A program made the position numbers and the translations under genes. Shown in pieces: positions 44,856 through 56,356 of a stretch of DNA of 64,000 nucleotides (its first letter is position 1; each line of letters opens with the position of its first letter). The DNA is from Gigaspora rosea (lineage: Eukaryota; Glomeromycota; Glomeromycetes; Diversisporales; Gigasporaceae): the NCBI GenBank assembly GCA_003550325.1, contig QKWP01000819.1, positions 61,339-125,338 on the forward strand, written 5' to 3'. The notes beneath the pieces were generated by a model. That model was not told the DNA's origin and searched no databases. It was given only the letters and a program-made list of their open reading frames with translations.

Positions 44856-46547
44856 CAGGGGCTACCATTGCATTGTGGACACTTTTTGGATTGTAATTAC
44901 ATGAAATCAGGTAAGTAACCGCAGCACGAAATTAATGTCACGTGTTCGGTAGATCACACGGTATAACATACTAAAATTTTGTGCAATTTCGTTAGATCGC
45001 GCAGAAGTTATGTAAAAATTACCACATTCGTGGTTTTTTTATTGGTACAAAGGTTCGAATTTTTACATTTTTTTTTTTTTTTACAATTTTTTTTTTAACA
45101 AAAAAAAAACTAATTATATTTTAATAATCTATGGGTCCACCCCCGGCTTCTATGCAAGCATCGACCCGATTGATCATACTATCGACCAGCCGACGGCAAA
45201 GTTCCGGTGGTGTATCTTTCCACGACTTTATGACGAGAGCATCAAGTTCATTGAGATTACCCGGCCTCTCTTTTCGGCGTAAAGACTGCTTTACTTCGGC
45301 CCAAAGGTTTTCAATTGGATTGAGATCGGGGCTCTGCGGGGGCCAATCCATCACACGAACTTCATTTTCAACCAAAAAATTTAATGCCTCTGTTTCCACG
45401 TGGGGTCTTGCATTATCCTGAACAAAAATTGGGCGCCCACGTCCTTTGTTTGCTGGAAACTTTTTTATAGTCGGGAGAGCATACTTACGAAGGATTTCAA
45501 GGTGCGAGGCACCAGTGCAGGAGGATTTCAGCGGGACAAGGGGCCCCACCCCGTAATATGAGAAGCAGCCCCAATACATACGACCTGGACTACGCTTTAC
45601 AGTGCAGTCCAAACAATCAATATCCCATTTTTCATGTGGTTCACGCCACACTTTGCTGGGGGAACCTAAAAAGAGACGGATATAGGTCTCGTCCGACCAC
45701 AACACACGTCTAAAATTCCGAACGGTCCAATTTTGATGCTCAAGTGCCCAATTATATCTTTTTTCCATGTTATCCGCAGTGATAAGCGGCTTTGAAGTGG
45801 CGACACACGAATTCAAGTTTAAATCGTGCAATGCACGACGTATGGTACTTTCCGAAATTGTTATTCCGTTTTGGAAGTTGTAGTGGTTGGTGATTTGCGT
45901 GAGACTGAGACGGCGGTTGCCGTTGGTGACGAAGCTTTTTAGGTTTTCCTGGTCAGAATGGGAGAGAATTTTTGACTTACCGGCCCTTTTTTTTTTCTTT
46001 TTTTGCGCCTCCGCGCCCAACCTTTTGTACTCTTCTATGACGTTTCCAACAGAACTTTTGCAGCAACCAACTGCTGCCGCAATAGTACGAAATGAATCTC
46101 CACGGTTGTAGCCATAAATTATTGCTCCACGTTGACTTTCTGTTAAATCTTTCAAACTGCCCATAATTGTGGGAAAAAAATTTTTTTTATTAGTTTACAC
46201 CTGATTCGTCATACAAACATGCCCCTTTTTATATCGCGTCACGTTACCTTGATGTCGCACAACATTTGTACGAAATTTGAAGCGATTCTAAAAAAAATTC
46301 AATTTTTTGTGAATTTTTTTTTAAAAAAAAAAATTCCAAAAAATTGATCTTCGTACCGATTCAAAAACTCTACTTTCGCCTATTTTTTGCTTAACTTCCG
46401 CGCGATCTAACGAAATTGCACGAAATTTTAGTATGTTATACCGTGTGATCTACCGAACATGTGACATTAATTTTGTGCTGCGGTTACTTACCCGATTTCG
46501 TGTAATTACAATCCAAAAAGTGTCCACAATGCAATGGTAGCCCCCTG
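44856..46547 (-). mobile_element. Complete Tc1-type transposon, 1692 bp
   Basis: It begins 'caggggctaccattgcattg' and ends with the complement 'caatgcaatggtagccccctg', with TA on both sides (44854-44855 and 46548-46549). The inverted repeats are long, about 160 bp (to about 45015 and from about 46385), with few mismatches; one G is added near the right tip. It carries one uninterrupted transposase gene on the minus strand. Intact ends and an intact gene suggest recent insertion and possible activity. Confidence 0.93.
45121..46164 (-). CDS. Tc1-family transposase, DD34E, intact (347 aa)
   Basis: Cut-and-paste transposase acting in the nucleus on the inverted repeats of its own element. The N-terminus has a paired-like helix-turn-helix ('LTESQRGAIIYGYNRGDSF' to about residue 48), then a Lys cluster at residues 55-60 (possible nuclear signal), and a second HTH to about residue 115 ('SESTIRRALHDL'). 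Catalytic residues: Asp158 in 'WSDET', Asp250 in 'VQDNARPH', Glu285 in 'NPIENLW', with 34 residues between the last two, the Tc1 signature. No intron and no internal stop. The ATG at 46164 is just inside the right inverted repeat and gives the usual family length of about 340. Confidence 0.95.
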   Translation of the reverse strand: MGSLKDLTESQRGAIIYGYNRGDSFRTIAAAVGCCKSSVGNVIEEYKRLGAEAQKKKKKRAGKSKILSHSDQENLKSFVTNGNRRLSLTQITNHYNFQNGITISESTIRRALHDLNLNSCVATSKPLITADNMEKRYNWALEHQNWTVRNFRRVLWSDETYIRLFLGSPSKVWREPHEKWDIDCLDCTVKRSPGRMYWGCFSYYGVGPLVPLKSSCTGASHLEILRKYALPTIKKFPANKGRGRPIFVQDNARPHVETEALNFLVENEVRVMDWPPQSPDLNPIENLWAEVKQSLRRKERPGNLNELDALVIKSWKDTPPELCRRLVDSMINRVDACIEAGGGPIDY

Positions 46548-47224
46548 TAGATATGCGCCAAGCTGACAGGTGTCGGAATTTATGGGCTATTGGCCGGTAC
46601 ATATTGGGCAGTTTCATCAGATTTATATAATTGTCTATACGAGTGATGCAGGCGGAGCTTAGGCATTGGGATGGGTTGCACCGTAATTGAGTTATAACTA
46701 GTTTTTTTGCTTTAAACTACGGAATGCTATAATTTGCTTATTATTATATGCGAATATAATTATGTAACTTTTATATATAACTAACAATTTTCTTTTATAT
46801 ATTATATGTATTCAAATTGAGGCCTTTGCTAAAAAAAATGCCCTCCGAAACTATGTAAAATTTATGAAATAAATTTAAATATATTAATTTGAATTAATTT
46901 TTTATTTATTTTATAGAACTTGGTGAGCTCTATAAATAAAAAAAAATCAATTTCAAATTAAATCATTGGATGATTAGTAAATTTAAATTTCAACATAAAT
47001 TTTACATAGCTTCGGAGTTCTTTATCTTAGCAAAAACCCAATTAATTACATGTACTGTATTCATTATAATTAGAGGTGGGCACCATGCGCATGGGTGCAT
47101 GCATGCATGCATCATGCGTGCGCATGGTTTAACAATCTATATACCAAAAATGCCCATACAAAGAAATACTTTGCTATATTACGAGTTGTGAGTAGGGATG
47201 TGATTCTGCTCATCTGAACTCTGT

Positions 47225-47410
47225 TCGTCCTTGTTCGGAACCCGTGCTACTATAGGTTGGGAAATATCAGGCCCGCCGGTTTAAGCTACTTGGATAGTAA
47301 ACGAATAATAAGGTAATTGGGATGGGCTTAGATGGATACCGGTGTTACTATCCGGTTGGGAGATATCAGACCCGCCGGTTAAAGCTATCGGGATAGTGAA
47401 CGAAGTGGAC
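47225..47410 (+). repeat. Short direct repeat near the left end of the hAT-type element
   Basis: 'cccgccggtttaagcta' (about 47273) and 'cccgccggttaaagcta' (about 47372) share about 45 bp of flanking words ('ggttgggaaatatcag', 'gggatagtgaacga'). Subterminal repeats of this sort can bind hAT transposases (family knowledge). Confidence 0.65.
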
Positions 47411-47449
47411 ATCACATGATAACGTTATATAGGGTCGATATATGAAACA

Positions 47450-48620
47450 CACTTGGATCTTTATTCATAAAATGAGAACGAAGTCTAAGATACATGCAAG
47501 GCAGATACATTGGTCTTTTATACATGTTGACTACCTAGAATTCCTTCCTTCCCGAGGCATTCATCGGGTTAACTTCCTTCCGATATTACTAATCTTTAAT
47601 TCCCTTAACACCAATGAAACTTTCCCTTCGCGACTCTACCCAATTCAAGTCTTACAGCCGAAGTATAACCATTTAAACATTCCCGTATTATTACTCTTTC
47701 AGGCTAGGAGATTGTTGACAATACGTGAAAGCCTGATATTAACATGAGCAATTCGAAGGACGCGTAGACTATACTTCTTAATTGGGCGTGGGATACTTAA
47801 TATCATCAGCGGGCGTGTTTGAGATATTGGGGATCCGGAGTACATATAATACAATAACGTAGGGTAGGTATAAGTGTCATAATTTAGGAAGGGATAAACA
47901 ATCATCATCGTGAGACGGTTTAATGTTTACGGATGATCGATCGGATCGTGATGGTGCAGGGATAAAATAACAGGGGTGATGATCATAAGGGAGATTCGGC
48001 GCAAAAATATTTTTAATAGTATAAAACGGATAGGTGGTAAAGAGGATAATAAATATTTCGGGAAGAAGGAATCGTGTGGGTTTGTAATAGATGCGAAGGA
48101 AAAGATGTAAAAATAATAATATAATAAATAACAATTTCACTTTACAATAAATCAATCAATAGTTCATCAAATAAAACGAATAACAATAAGTCAATACAAT
48201 ATATAAAGAATCCACTCAGAAGACTTTATTATAAAGGAGAGATTCACTCTGACATTGCCTTGAAATTAGAAGTAGGACGAATACATCTGTCTTTTATACA
48301 TGATAGCTAGCTACATTCCCCAGGTCAACATCCTTCCGTCATTACTAATACACATTTTCCTTAACACCAATTGAATTTTCCCCTCGCGTCTCTATCTAAT
48401 TAAGTCTTACAACCGAAGCATTAATCTGGAAATTTGCTTTTCTAACTCTTCATCGGGCTAGCAGATTTGCAATAATATATAAAGGCTTTACGATGCTCAG
48501 TATTGTTCATGCATCGAACCAACGCGTCACAGATGAATTATTATGGAATTCGGGAATGGTAATAAAATAACAGGGGCGATGATCATAAAGGAGATTTTAG
48601 GCGCAGAAAATTTTTAAGAG
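47450..48620 (-). repeat. Pair of diverged direct repeats (possible LTR-like or SINE-like copies)
   Basis: Copy 1 (about 47500-48010) and copy 2 (about 48280-48610) share 'cttttatacatg', 'cgacaccaat'-like and 'aagtcttacagccgaagtat' words in the same order. Both end in 'ataacaggggtgatgatcat' followed by a 'gagatt...ggcgca' word. Overall identity is modest. They may be old LTRs of a lost retroelement nested in the hAT-type element. Confidence 0.5.
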
Positions 48621-49004
48621 GGTAACAGCCGAACCAGTTAAACACAAGTTTTTCAATCACATTAAAATCGAATTTGTGCTTACAAGCAAAAAGCTTCATG
48701 ATCTGTAAATTTCAACCTTTTGATTAACGTCATTTAATTAAATGACTTTTAAAAATGAAATACAGTTAAAGTAAAATGATAATAAAGTTTTTAATTGAAT
48801 TTGATGTTTTTTGAATAGTATGCCGATTTTAATTAAATATGACGTTTTTATTTAAATGATTAATATTAAAAGTTTATCGATGACATTTTAATTAAAAGTA
48901 AAAAACAAAAATTGCGTAAAGTTTATGTCAAAGATTCTCAAATATATAAATACATCGCTTTTTATTTTTTTATTTTTTTACTTCAATTATTTCAATTTTA
49001 CAAA

Positions 49005-49175
49005 ATGGATGAAGAAAGCTCATTTGGACAACAACTTAATGTAACTGAACTTACCTCCACGCCGAGCTCACTGTTATCTCAAGATGAATTCGGACCAGAA
49101 GCACTTGCAGTATATGTAATAACGATAAATATGTATTTTGCAAATGATAAATATGAATTTATGCATATATTCTAA
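49005..49175 (+). CDS. Short ORF inside the hAT-type element, possible lone first exon
   Basis: From the ATG at 49005 it reads 'MDEESSFGQQLNVTELTSTP' and continues through 'SQDEFGPEALAV' before composition turns to AT-rich filler. The acidic, Ser/Thr-rich style and the upstream 'tatataaataca' make it look like a first exon whose remaining exons are absent. A donor-like 'gtaata' follows 'GPEALAVY'. No family recognised. It could be the start of the lost transposase or a captured host exon. Confidence 0.35.
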   Translation: MDEESSFGQQLNVTELTSTPSSLLSQDEFGPEALAVYVITINMYFANDKYEFMHIF

Positions 49176-49339
49176 ACAGCTGTTTAAATTAACATGTTCG
49201 AGCAAACATAATTAATATTCATGTGTATAACCGGTTTTAAAGCAGAGTTTGAAACCCAGATTTTGTGTGTGTTTCGGGAACAGTGTTCAGTCGGGTTTCG
49301 AAGCACAATTTAAGCAGGATCACATCCCTAGTTGCGAGC

Positions 49340-50185
49340 TAGTAAGTATAGCGGCAAACCTTACTATTCTGGCAATACACAGTATGTGAATCCCTAATGC
49401 ATGTTATTAATGTTATCCATATCCTAGTTAATCTAATATCAAAGATAAAAAAATGTGCGCATAATTAGCGAAAGTTTATTTTTAAAAAATTATAAAAACA
49501 GATGACAACTTTGTATATGAATAAAAATAACTGATCCTGTTTTTTTCACACTTTGATTATTAATTCATAAATTCATAAATTGATTACGATGATTTTACAT
49601 CATGGAAACGTCAAAATGTTGCAAATATTACAGATTTAAAGCAGTAATTTCTCATCACATGAACATAATGATTGGTAAAAATGTACAGGACACTCGTGAC
49701 GGACGATAATTTTTTATAAGATTCAAAAAGAGTATTTTAAATTGTGTAATCACAATAAATATTTGAAAAACCAAGCACTACTATACCGAAACTTGTAAAA
49801 AATTGATTATGGGTTTAAAACTAGCAAATAATATTTTTAAAACATGTTTAAAATATTTTTTTTTAATTAATGGGTCTACAATGGGTTTATAACTAGTAAT
49901 TATTACATTATAAAAAACATTTTTTTAAAAAAAAAATCATAATTACAACATTATGATTACTAGTAAATAATTAGTTAATAACTAGTTGTCAACTAGTAAT
50001 TATAGATAGAGCTATTTGTCTTGTTCCTCATAATGGAATACAATAAGTTGGGGTTTTACGAACGCACTGTAATGATAATGTCACCAATCTGCATAACTTC
50101 TAAAGCATGTTCTTCCAACCATTCGTAATACTACTCACTTTTACTGCATTTCAATACAAAATTATTTTTGTTCAATATTTAAAGA
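49340..50185. other. AT-rich intergenic DNA
   Basis: No gene. 'aactagtaattat' words recur in both orientations at 49885-50005, a weak inverted repeat. Confidence 0.4.
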
Positions 50186-50347
50186 GGTTTGTGTTTTTGC
50201 AAAGTGTTTTTGCAAATCGCCTCTGTTAGTGCTTTGTTTTTCTCTGATCCAAGCTCATTTACTTTAAGATTAGAAGAAATCATGGTGATGTTGATACAAA
50301 TACTTTTACGCATTAACCACTCATTTCAATTTCCCTTTGATTCATGT
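50186..50347 (-). pseudogene. Decayed LRR remnant beyond the kinase-LRR gene
   Basis: On the minus strand, 50262-50186 keeps the outline of one more leucine-rich unit ('LGSEKNKALTEAICKNTL'-like), out of frame with the gene upstream. It shows that the LRR array once extended further. Confidence 0.5.
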
Positions 50348-53300
50348 TTATTCATGAAGATTCAAAGTCAGGGTAGTGTTCTTGTTTAATGCTTCTGTTA
50401 ATGCTTTTTCTCCTTCTGTTCCAAATTCATTCCAACAAAGATCTAAAGAAGTAAGAGTAACATTCTTGCAAATTGCCTCTGCTAGCGCTTTTCCACCTTC
50501 TATTCCAAGTTCATTCCAACAAAGATCCAAAGAAGTTAGGGTAGTGTTCTTGCAAAGTGCCTCTGCTACTGCTTTCCCTCCTTCTGGTCCAAGTTCATTC
50601 CACATAGATCTAAAGAAGTCAAAGTAGTATTTTTGCAAAGTGCCTCTGCTAACGCTTTTCCTCCCTCAGGCCCAAGTTGATTGCTATAAAGATCCAAAGA
50701 AGTTAGGGTAGTATTTTTGCCAAGTGCTTCTGCTAACGTTTTTCCACCTTCTGGTCCAAGTTGATTATATGAAAGCTTTAAAGAGGTTAAGCTAGTATTT
50801 TTACAAACTATCTCTGCTAATGCTTCTCTTCCTTCTAATCCAAGTGCATTCCCTCCAAGATCCAAAAATGTTAGGGTAGTATTTTTGAAAAGTGCCTCCA
50901 CTAATGCCTTTCCACCCTCTAATCCAATATCATTAGAACAAAGATCCAAAGAAGTTAGAGTATTATTTTTACAAAGTGTCTCCGCTAATGCTATTCCTCC
51001 TTCTGATCCGAGTTCATTATCATGAAGATCTAAAGAAGTCAAGGTAGTATTCTTGCAAAGTGCATTTGCTAATATTTTTCCTCCCTCTGGTCCAAGTTTA
51101 TTCCAACCAAGACTCAATAAATTTAAAGTAGTATTCTTACAAAGCGCTTCTGATAATGCTTTTACACCCTCAAACTCTAGTCCATTATCATAAAGTTTTA
51201 AAGAAGTTAAGGTATTGTTTTTGCAAAGCGCCTTTGCTAATGCTTTTCCACCTTTTGACCCAAGTTCATTCCAACCAAGATCTAAAGAAGTCAAGGTGGA
51301 ATTTTTGCAAAGAGCTTCAGCTAATGCTTCACCTCCTTCCGGACCAAGTTTATTTTTACTAAGAACCAAAGAAGTCAAAGTAGTATTCTTGCAAAGAGCT
51401 TCAGAAAAAGCTTTTCCACCCATTAATCCAAATTTATTCCGACCGAGAGACAAAGAAGTCAAAGAGGTATTTTTGCAAAGAGCTTCTGCTAATGCTATTC
51501 CACCCTCTGGACCAAGTTTATTATCATAGATAATTAAAGAAGTCAGAGTAGTATTCTTACAAAGAGCCTTTGCTAACGCTTTTCCACCTTTAGGACCAAG
51601 TTGATTCTTTCTAAGATTTAAAGAAGTTAAAGTAGTAGTATTTTTATAAATTACTTTTGTCAATTCATTAACATTTTTAGAATCAAGAAATTTCCAAAAA
51701 ATATTCCAATTTGAAGCACTTTCTTGATCTTTATCATTATGTTGATTATTTTTGAGAATTTCTTCATAAAATTCTAATACTTTAATATATTTACATTCAT
51801 TAAAATATTTACGTATTTTCATTCTATTTTCTTCAAGTATATTATTATTATCTTTTGTTGTAAAATTTATATCAATTGATGATTCATTATTGGTAAAATT
51901 ACTTAAAGTTCTTTTAATAATAGGTCGATTTAAAATTTTTGTAGGAATAAATCTATTAAAAATTTTGAAAAATGGTTTTGAATTATTAGTATATCCTTTA
52001 ACCAAATCTTTATCTTGTGAAGATTCATGTTGTCGCTTTGTTGTATCGGATGAAGATGCCGCAATCTCATGAGAATCTATTAAGTCAATATTAGGTAAAT
52101 AAAATAAAGATGATGTAATTTTTCAAGTTCTTTTGAATCATGACTTGAGGAAGAGGTGTTACCTGTAGATGATGGTTCATCAGTAGTAGGTTGATTAAAA
52201 ACTTCATCAGCATTGAGATGATTTAAAGTTTCGAGGATTAAAGTTGTATCTGGACGATTAGCAGGTTCTTGATCCCAACATTGCTTATAAAGTTCAATGT
52301 ATTGAAGTGGTGTACCTGCTATGGGCTTTTCTCTCATTTTGTGGAAAATATAAACAATAATCATCTCGTTTGTAAGAGATTGGAATGGTTGTTTTCCACT
52401 TGAAATTTCCCAAAGAATTACTCCAAAGCTATAAATATCAGTTTTTTTATTACGAATATATTTATGGTCAAAAAGACATTGAGGATCTATATATGCTGGC
52501 ATTCCACGAACAATTGAGTTTGGAGTTATGGATATTTCATTTAACTGTTTTGACAATCCAAAATCTGCAATCTTTGGTTGTCCATTATGAATTAAAATAT
52601 TTTTTGAATGCTATAAAAAATAATATTATAACTTGTATAAATATTTAAATTATTCGATATTCGTAAATAATATATAGTTTTTTATTAAGATAGTTTTAAA
52701 TATATATGTAACACAAAATACACTTACAAGATCTCGATGAACAATTTTATTATTATGTAAAAACATAAGACCAAGCACAATTTCCTTGGCAATATGTAAC
52801 TTATCTGTCCATTGTAATCTTTTAAAATTTAACCGTAGATAATCTCGTAAATTTCCATCATTAGCATATTGTAAAACCATATTATAAACTCCATTTTGAT
52901 CTATTTATTTAAATGTAATATTTAGTATTTAGGGTTAAAATAATTTCAATATTTTTTTAGGGGGGATTTTTTTTAAGAGTCTCAGATAACTATAGATATA
53001 CCTTTTGTGACTCCGTAGAATGCAATAATATTTTGATGACTACATACTTTTCGTAATAGTTTAAGCTATTATATAAATAATAGAAATTTTAGACATTATA
53101 TAGTTTGATGTTAATACAGTAGTACTAAAACACACCAATGATTGTCAACACCACATCAATCGTTGTAATAATTTGATATTATTACAATTTAAGAATCAGA
53201 AGTTTGTGAAGGTTTTTGGAAGTGTTATTGTCTAGAGTATCAATCAATATTCATTTAGCATAGTTTTTGAGATATATAACTGTGGTGTTAAACATCGCTG

Positions 53301-53559
53301 GCGCGTTTTTAGTAGACTCGAATTTAATAATTATATTCAGTATTAATACCTCATTAATAAATTCTTTAATAATATTTTCATCTAAATTTATATCAACTTT
53401 AAGACACTTAAGAGCAATCTTTAATGCGCAATCTTTCCAGTCATATCTAAAAACTGTTCCAGAACCTCCAACATCAATTAATTCTCCGTTAGTAAATTTA
53501 TTGTATTCAATATAATTAATACTTTCATCGGAAATAGCTTTTTCAATCCACTCCTCCAT
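50348..53559 (-). CDS. Protein kinase-LRR fusion, five exons, late frameshift
   Basis: Exons: 53559-53350, 53065-53002, 52900-52728, 52610-52163, 52076-50566. The frames join exactly across four GT-AG introns. The start 'MEEWIEKAISDESINYIEYN' resembles the expanded kinase family of Rhizophagus; an upstream in-frame ATG at 53631 is possible. The kinase has a Gly loop 'GGSGTVF' (31-37), 'ALKIALK', 'HRD' (146-148), 'SKNIL', 'DFG' (165-167), and 'DIYSFGVILWEISSGKQPF'. A Ser-rich linker is followed by RI-type LRRs of 28 residues ('LTSLDL..N.LGPEGGKALAEALCKNTT'): 12 full units from about residue 445, ending at a stop after 801 aa. A 1-bp loss near 50608 shifts unit 13; units 13-15 continue in the next frame to 50348. 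No signal peptide or membrane helix is visible, so it is probably cytosolic. Short form, sequencing error and young pseudogene are all possible. Confidence 0.85.
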
Positions 53560-53639
53560 AATTTTAATAAAAAGACCCGTTACTTTTGCCTTGTTAAAAT
53601 AATTTAATGCGTATATATAGTTATGTAGCATGAGTTACA

Positions 53640-54430
53640 CGATTACTAATTGACTAAATGGACTCGATAACGATAAATGCTACATTTAAGATGCGTTGTA
53701 AACATTAAAAAATTTAATATTTATGCCATTACTTATTTTGGTTTAGCTTTAGCACATATGTTCCATACATTTGGTGTCTAATTTGGTTAACTTTTGTAGC
53801 TCGTAATTGCAAATAATACATATGCAGTTACACGATCGCCACGTTTATCATAAGTGTAAATCGTAAAGACTAATTATGGTTATGTAATAATTAAAGTAAA
53901 TGATTGGCTGTTATAAGGATCTTAACACTAACATCCGAATACAGCCTTATAAATTCCGATGATAATTTTCTTTTTTGGATTGACCTTTTCTTTCTACTTA
54001 AAAAACGGATGTAGATATTAATTAGTTCAAACCAAAGACAGACTTTGCATTCTGAATTGCTCAATCAACAACCATAAACTTAATTTGATACAACTTGTGT
54101 AGAACATATTAAAAAAAAATTGAATTGCAGAATTCACCTTACATAACTGAGTTTGTGCTCAAATATTTAATTTGCACAAATAAATGTTTTCATTTGACTA
54201 CTATAATAAATAAAGTTGCAGAACTCGAAATGAATAAAATAAAGCGTTACACCAATACATGAGTCTTTAAAAATTAGTTAAGTTTGTAGCAATTTTTGTG
54301 CAGGGCAAAAATGGTAACTAAATTGCATTTATTAGCATGCTAAACAATTAAAAATAAAGGCATTATATTCTTAATAGCGCAGTAAGAATTTTGTACTCGT
54401 ATAATTCTATTTATTAAATTATTTCATAAA
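53640..54430. other. Intergenic DNA upstream of the kinase-LRR gene
   Basis: AT-rich and noncoding as far as I can see. No clear promoter element stands out. Confidence 0.4.
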
Positions 54431-54435
54431 ATAAT

Positions 54436-55470
54436 TAGCAGTCATAGGACATGTCCCCTTAAAATAGGCTTGAAATAAGTTTATAATAAAAATTATAATA
54501 AAAACATATGAATTTACTATAAACTTTGGGCTGAAGATCTAAGTAATTAACTTAAAATTAAATTTTACATACATATAGAACAAGAAAAGAAGAAAAATTT
54601 GAGCTTAAAAACCGTATTAAAATTTTGTTAATTTTACACTATTTCAAAATGTAACTTCGTCAAAAACAAAAATTTACAAATTTTAAATTAGCAATATATG
54701 TAAAATCATGCTCTGAACAACTTTACTTAGGCGACAAAAGTAGGTTACCTTGTAAGAAAAATGGGTTAGCTATATGCTAAAGTTAAAAATTTTTGGTTTG
54801 CAATATAAAACCTCTTTTTTGTCAAGATAACCTGCTTTGGGCCTCTAAGTAAACTTGTCCGAATGTAATTCTACTCATACTGAGGTTGAAATGTTTTCTC
54901 AGACCTTTTACTAAGTGAAAAATAGGGCTAATGTTAGAGAAAAAATGTTTTTTAAGAAAAAATTTTTTCTCTAACTTTAACCCAGTTTTTTACTTAGTAA
55001 AAGGTCTAAGAAAACATGTTTCAACCTTAATACAAGTAGAATTACATGCTGAACAAGTTTACTTAGAGGCCCTAAGTAGATTATCTTAACAAAAAAAGGG
55101 GTTTATATTGCAAACCAAAAATTTTTAACTTTAGCATATAGATAACCCATTTTTCTTATAAGGTAATCTACTTTTGTTGCATAAGTAAAGTTGTTTAGAG
55201 CATTTTACATTTAATTGCTATTTAAAATTTGTAAATTTTGTTTTTGACAAAGAAAATTTTAAAATAGTGCAAAATTAACAAAATTTCAATATGGTTTTTA
55301 AGCTCAAATTGTTCTTCTTTTCTTGTTCTATATGTTTGTAAATTTTAATTTTAAGTTAATTAGTTAAGCTGGGAAAGATCTTCACCCAAAGTTTATAGTA
55401 AATTTATATATTTTTATTATAATTTTTATTATAAACTTATTTCAAAGAAACATGTCTTATGACTGTTAGT
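54436..55470. mobile_element. 1-kb foldback element with 500-bp arms
   Basis: Starts near 'agcagtcataggacatg' and ends with the complement 'catgtcttatgactgtt'. The arms pair over about 500 bp with scattered mismatches, meeting at about 54965. Each arm carries the 'ctgaacaa.tttactta' word twice (for example 55048-55066 on plus), which also occurs in the triple palindrome at 58970-59785. Noncoding. Confidence 0.85.
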
Positions 55471-55539
55471 AATATTAAAAAATAAAATAAAATTTAAGCA
55501 AAAAGCTTTTGAAGTGCAATACTTATTGATGCATTAAGT

Positions 55540-55640
55540 ATGCTTTGCTATTTGGCTGGCCAATGGCAATGGCCAAAGGGCCAAAAATATAATTTTATTT
55601 TTGCCTGAAACAGCCAAATAAAGCTAGTAATTTGATAGAT
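55540..55640. repeat. 'ttggctggccaatggc' word cluster
   Basis: 'tttggctggccaatggcaat' and 'ggccaaagggcc' form short inverted repeats. A related cluster lies at 62165-62310 ('ggctattggccatttggct'). The two clusters lie outside the neighbouring F1 elements and might be ends of one larger disrupted element. Confidence 0.4.
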
Positions 55641-55974
55641 CCAATATTAATATATGTTTATTACCAATTAATTATATAGCTTTAGCATTTAAAAATATAG
55701 CTAAAATGAAGTTTATTTATATGCTTTACATACTTTCTAGTTTCTTGTTTAATGAGACCAAATTTTGATATCTTTAATAAAATAAACAATTCGATATTTA
55801 AAATAAATACTGGATTAGAGGTTTTAAAATTAAAAAAAAAATAGCATATTTTAAAAATAAATAAGAATTAAAAATCTTATTTATGTATTAAAATTTTGAA
55901 ATTGGAAAATAAAAGTAGAGCATTTAAAGACTCACATTTGACAAAATAAGTAAAAAGTTTTTATTGCATAAATC

Positions 55975-56350
55975 AAAATGCATTGTAAATAATAAAACTT
56001 TTGCTCAAATTATATACTAAATCTTTGCTCAAAAATTATTTATTGAACCTTTGCTCAATTTACTTGCTCAAATTATTTTTTATATAACTTATTAAACCTT
56101 AGCTCAACTTACTTACTAAAACTTTGCTTAAATTATTTACTAAACCTTTGTTCATATTACTTAATAAACCTTCACTTAAATTATTTTTTTATACAACTTG
56201 CTAAACCTTTGCTTAAATTATTTATTAAATTTTCACTTAAGTGGTTTTTTTATATAACTTACTAAACCTTTGCTCAAATTACTTACTAAACCTTTGCTCA
56301 AATCACTTATTAAATTTGTTCAAATTATACTTTTATATAACTTTTTAAAT
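55975..56350 (+). repeat. Minisatellite 'ttactaaacctttgctcaaat', about 22-24 bp
   Basis: About 15 diverged units of 'cttactaaacctttgctcaa' with 'attatttttttatataa' insertions. Isolated further units occur at about 57208, 58325-58390 and 62040-62080, so the tract was once longer and has been split by transposon insertions. Confidence 0.75.
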
Positions 56351-56356
56351 ATTTAC

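Larger units (their letters stand above)
47193..49330. mobile_element. 2.1-kb non-autonomous element with hAT-type ends
   Basis: The left end 'tagggatgtgattctgct' is matched by the complement of 'agcaggatcacatcccta'. Flanks 'gttgtgag' (47185-47192) and 'gttgcgag' (49331-49338) are an 8-bp duplication with one mismatch. TAGGG ends and 8 bp fit hAT. Subterminal 'gttcggaacccg' and 'gtttcgggaac' words are also inverted. The interior holds diverged direct repeats and one short ORF; no transposase domain is visible. Confidence 0.82.

Noticed and set aside
45887-46111. Plus-strand ORFs across the Tc1 element
   Set aside because: Antisense shadows of the intact transposase.
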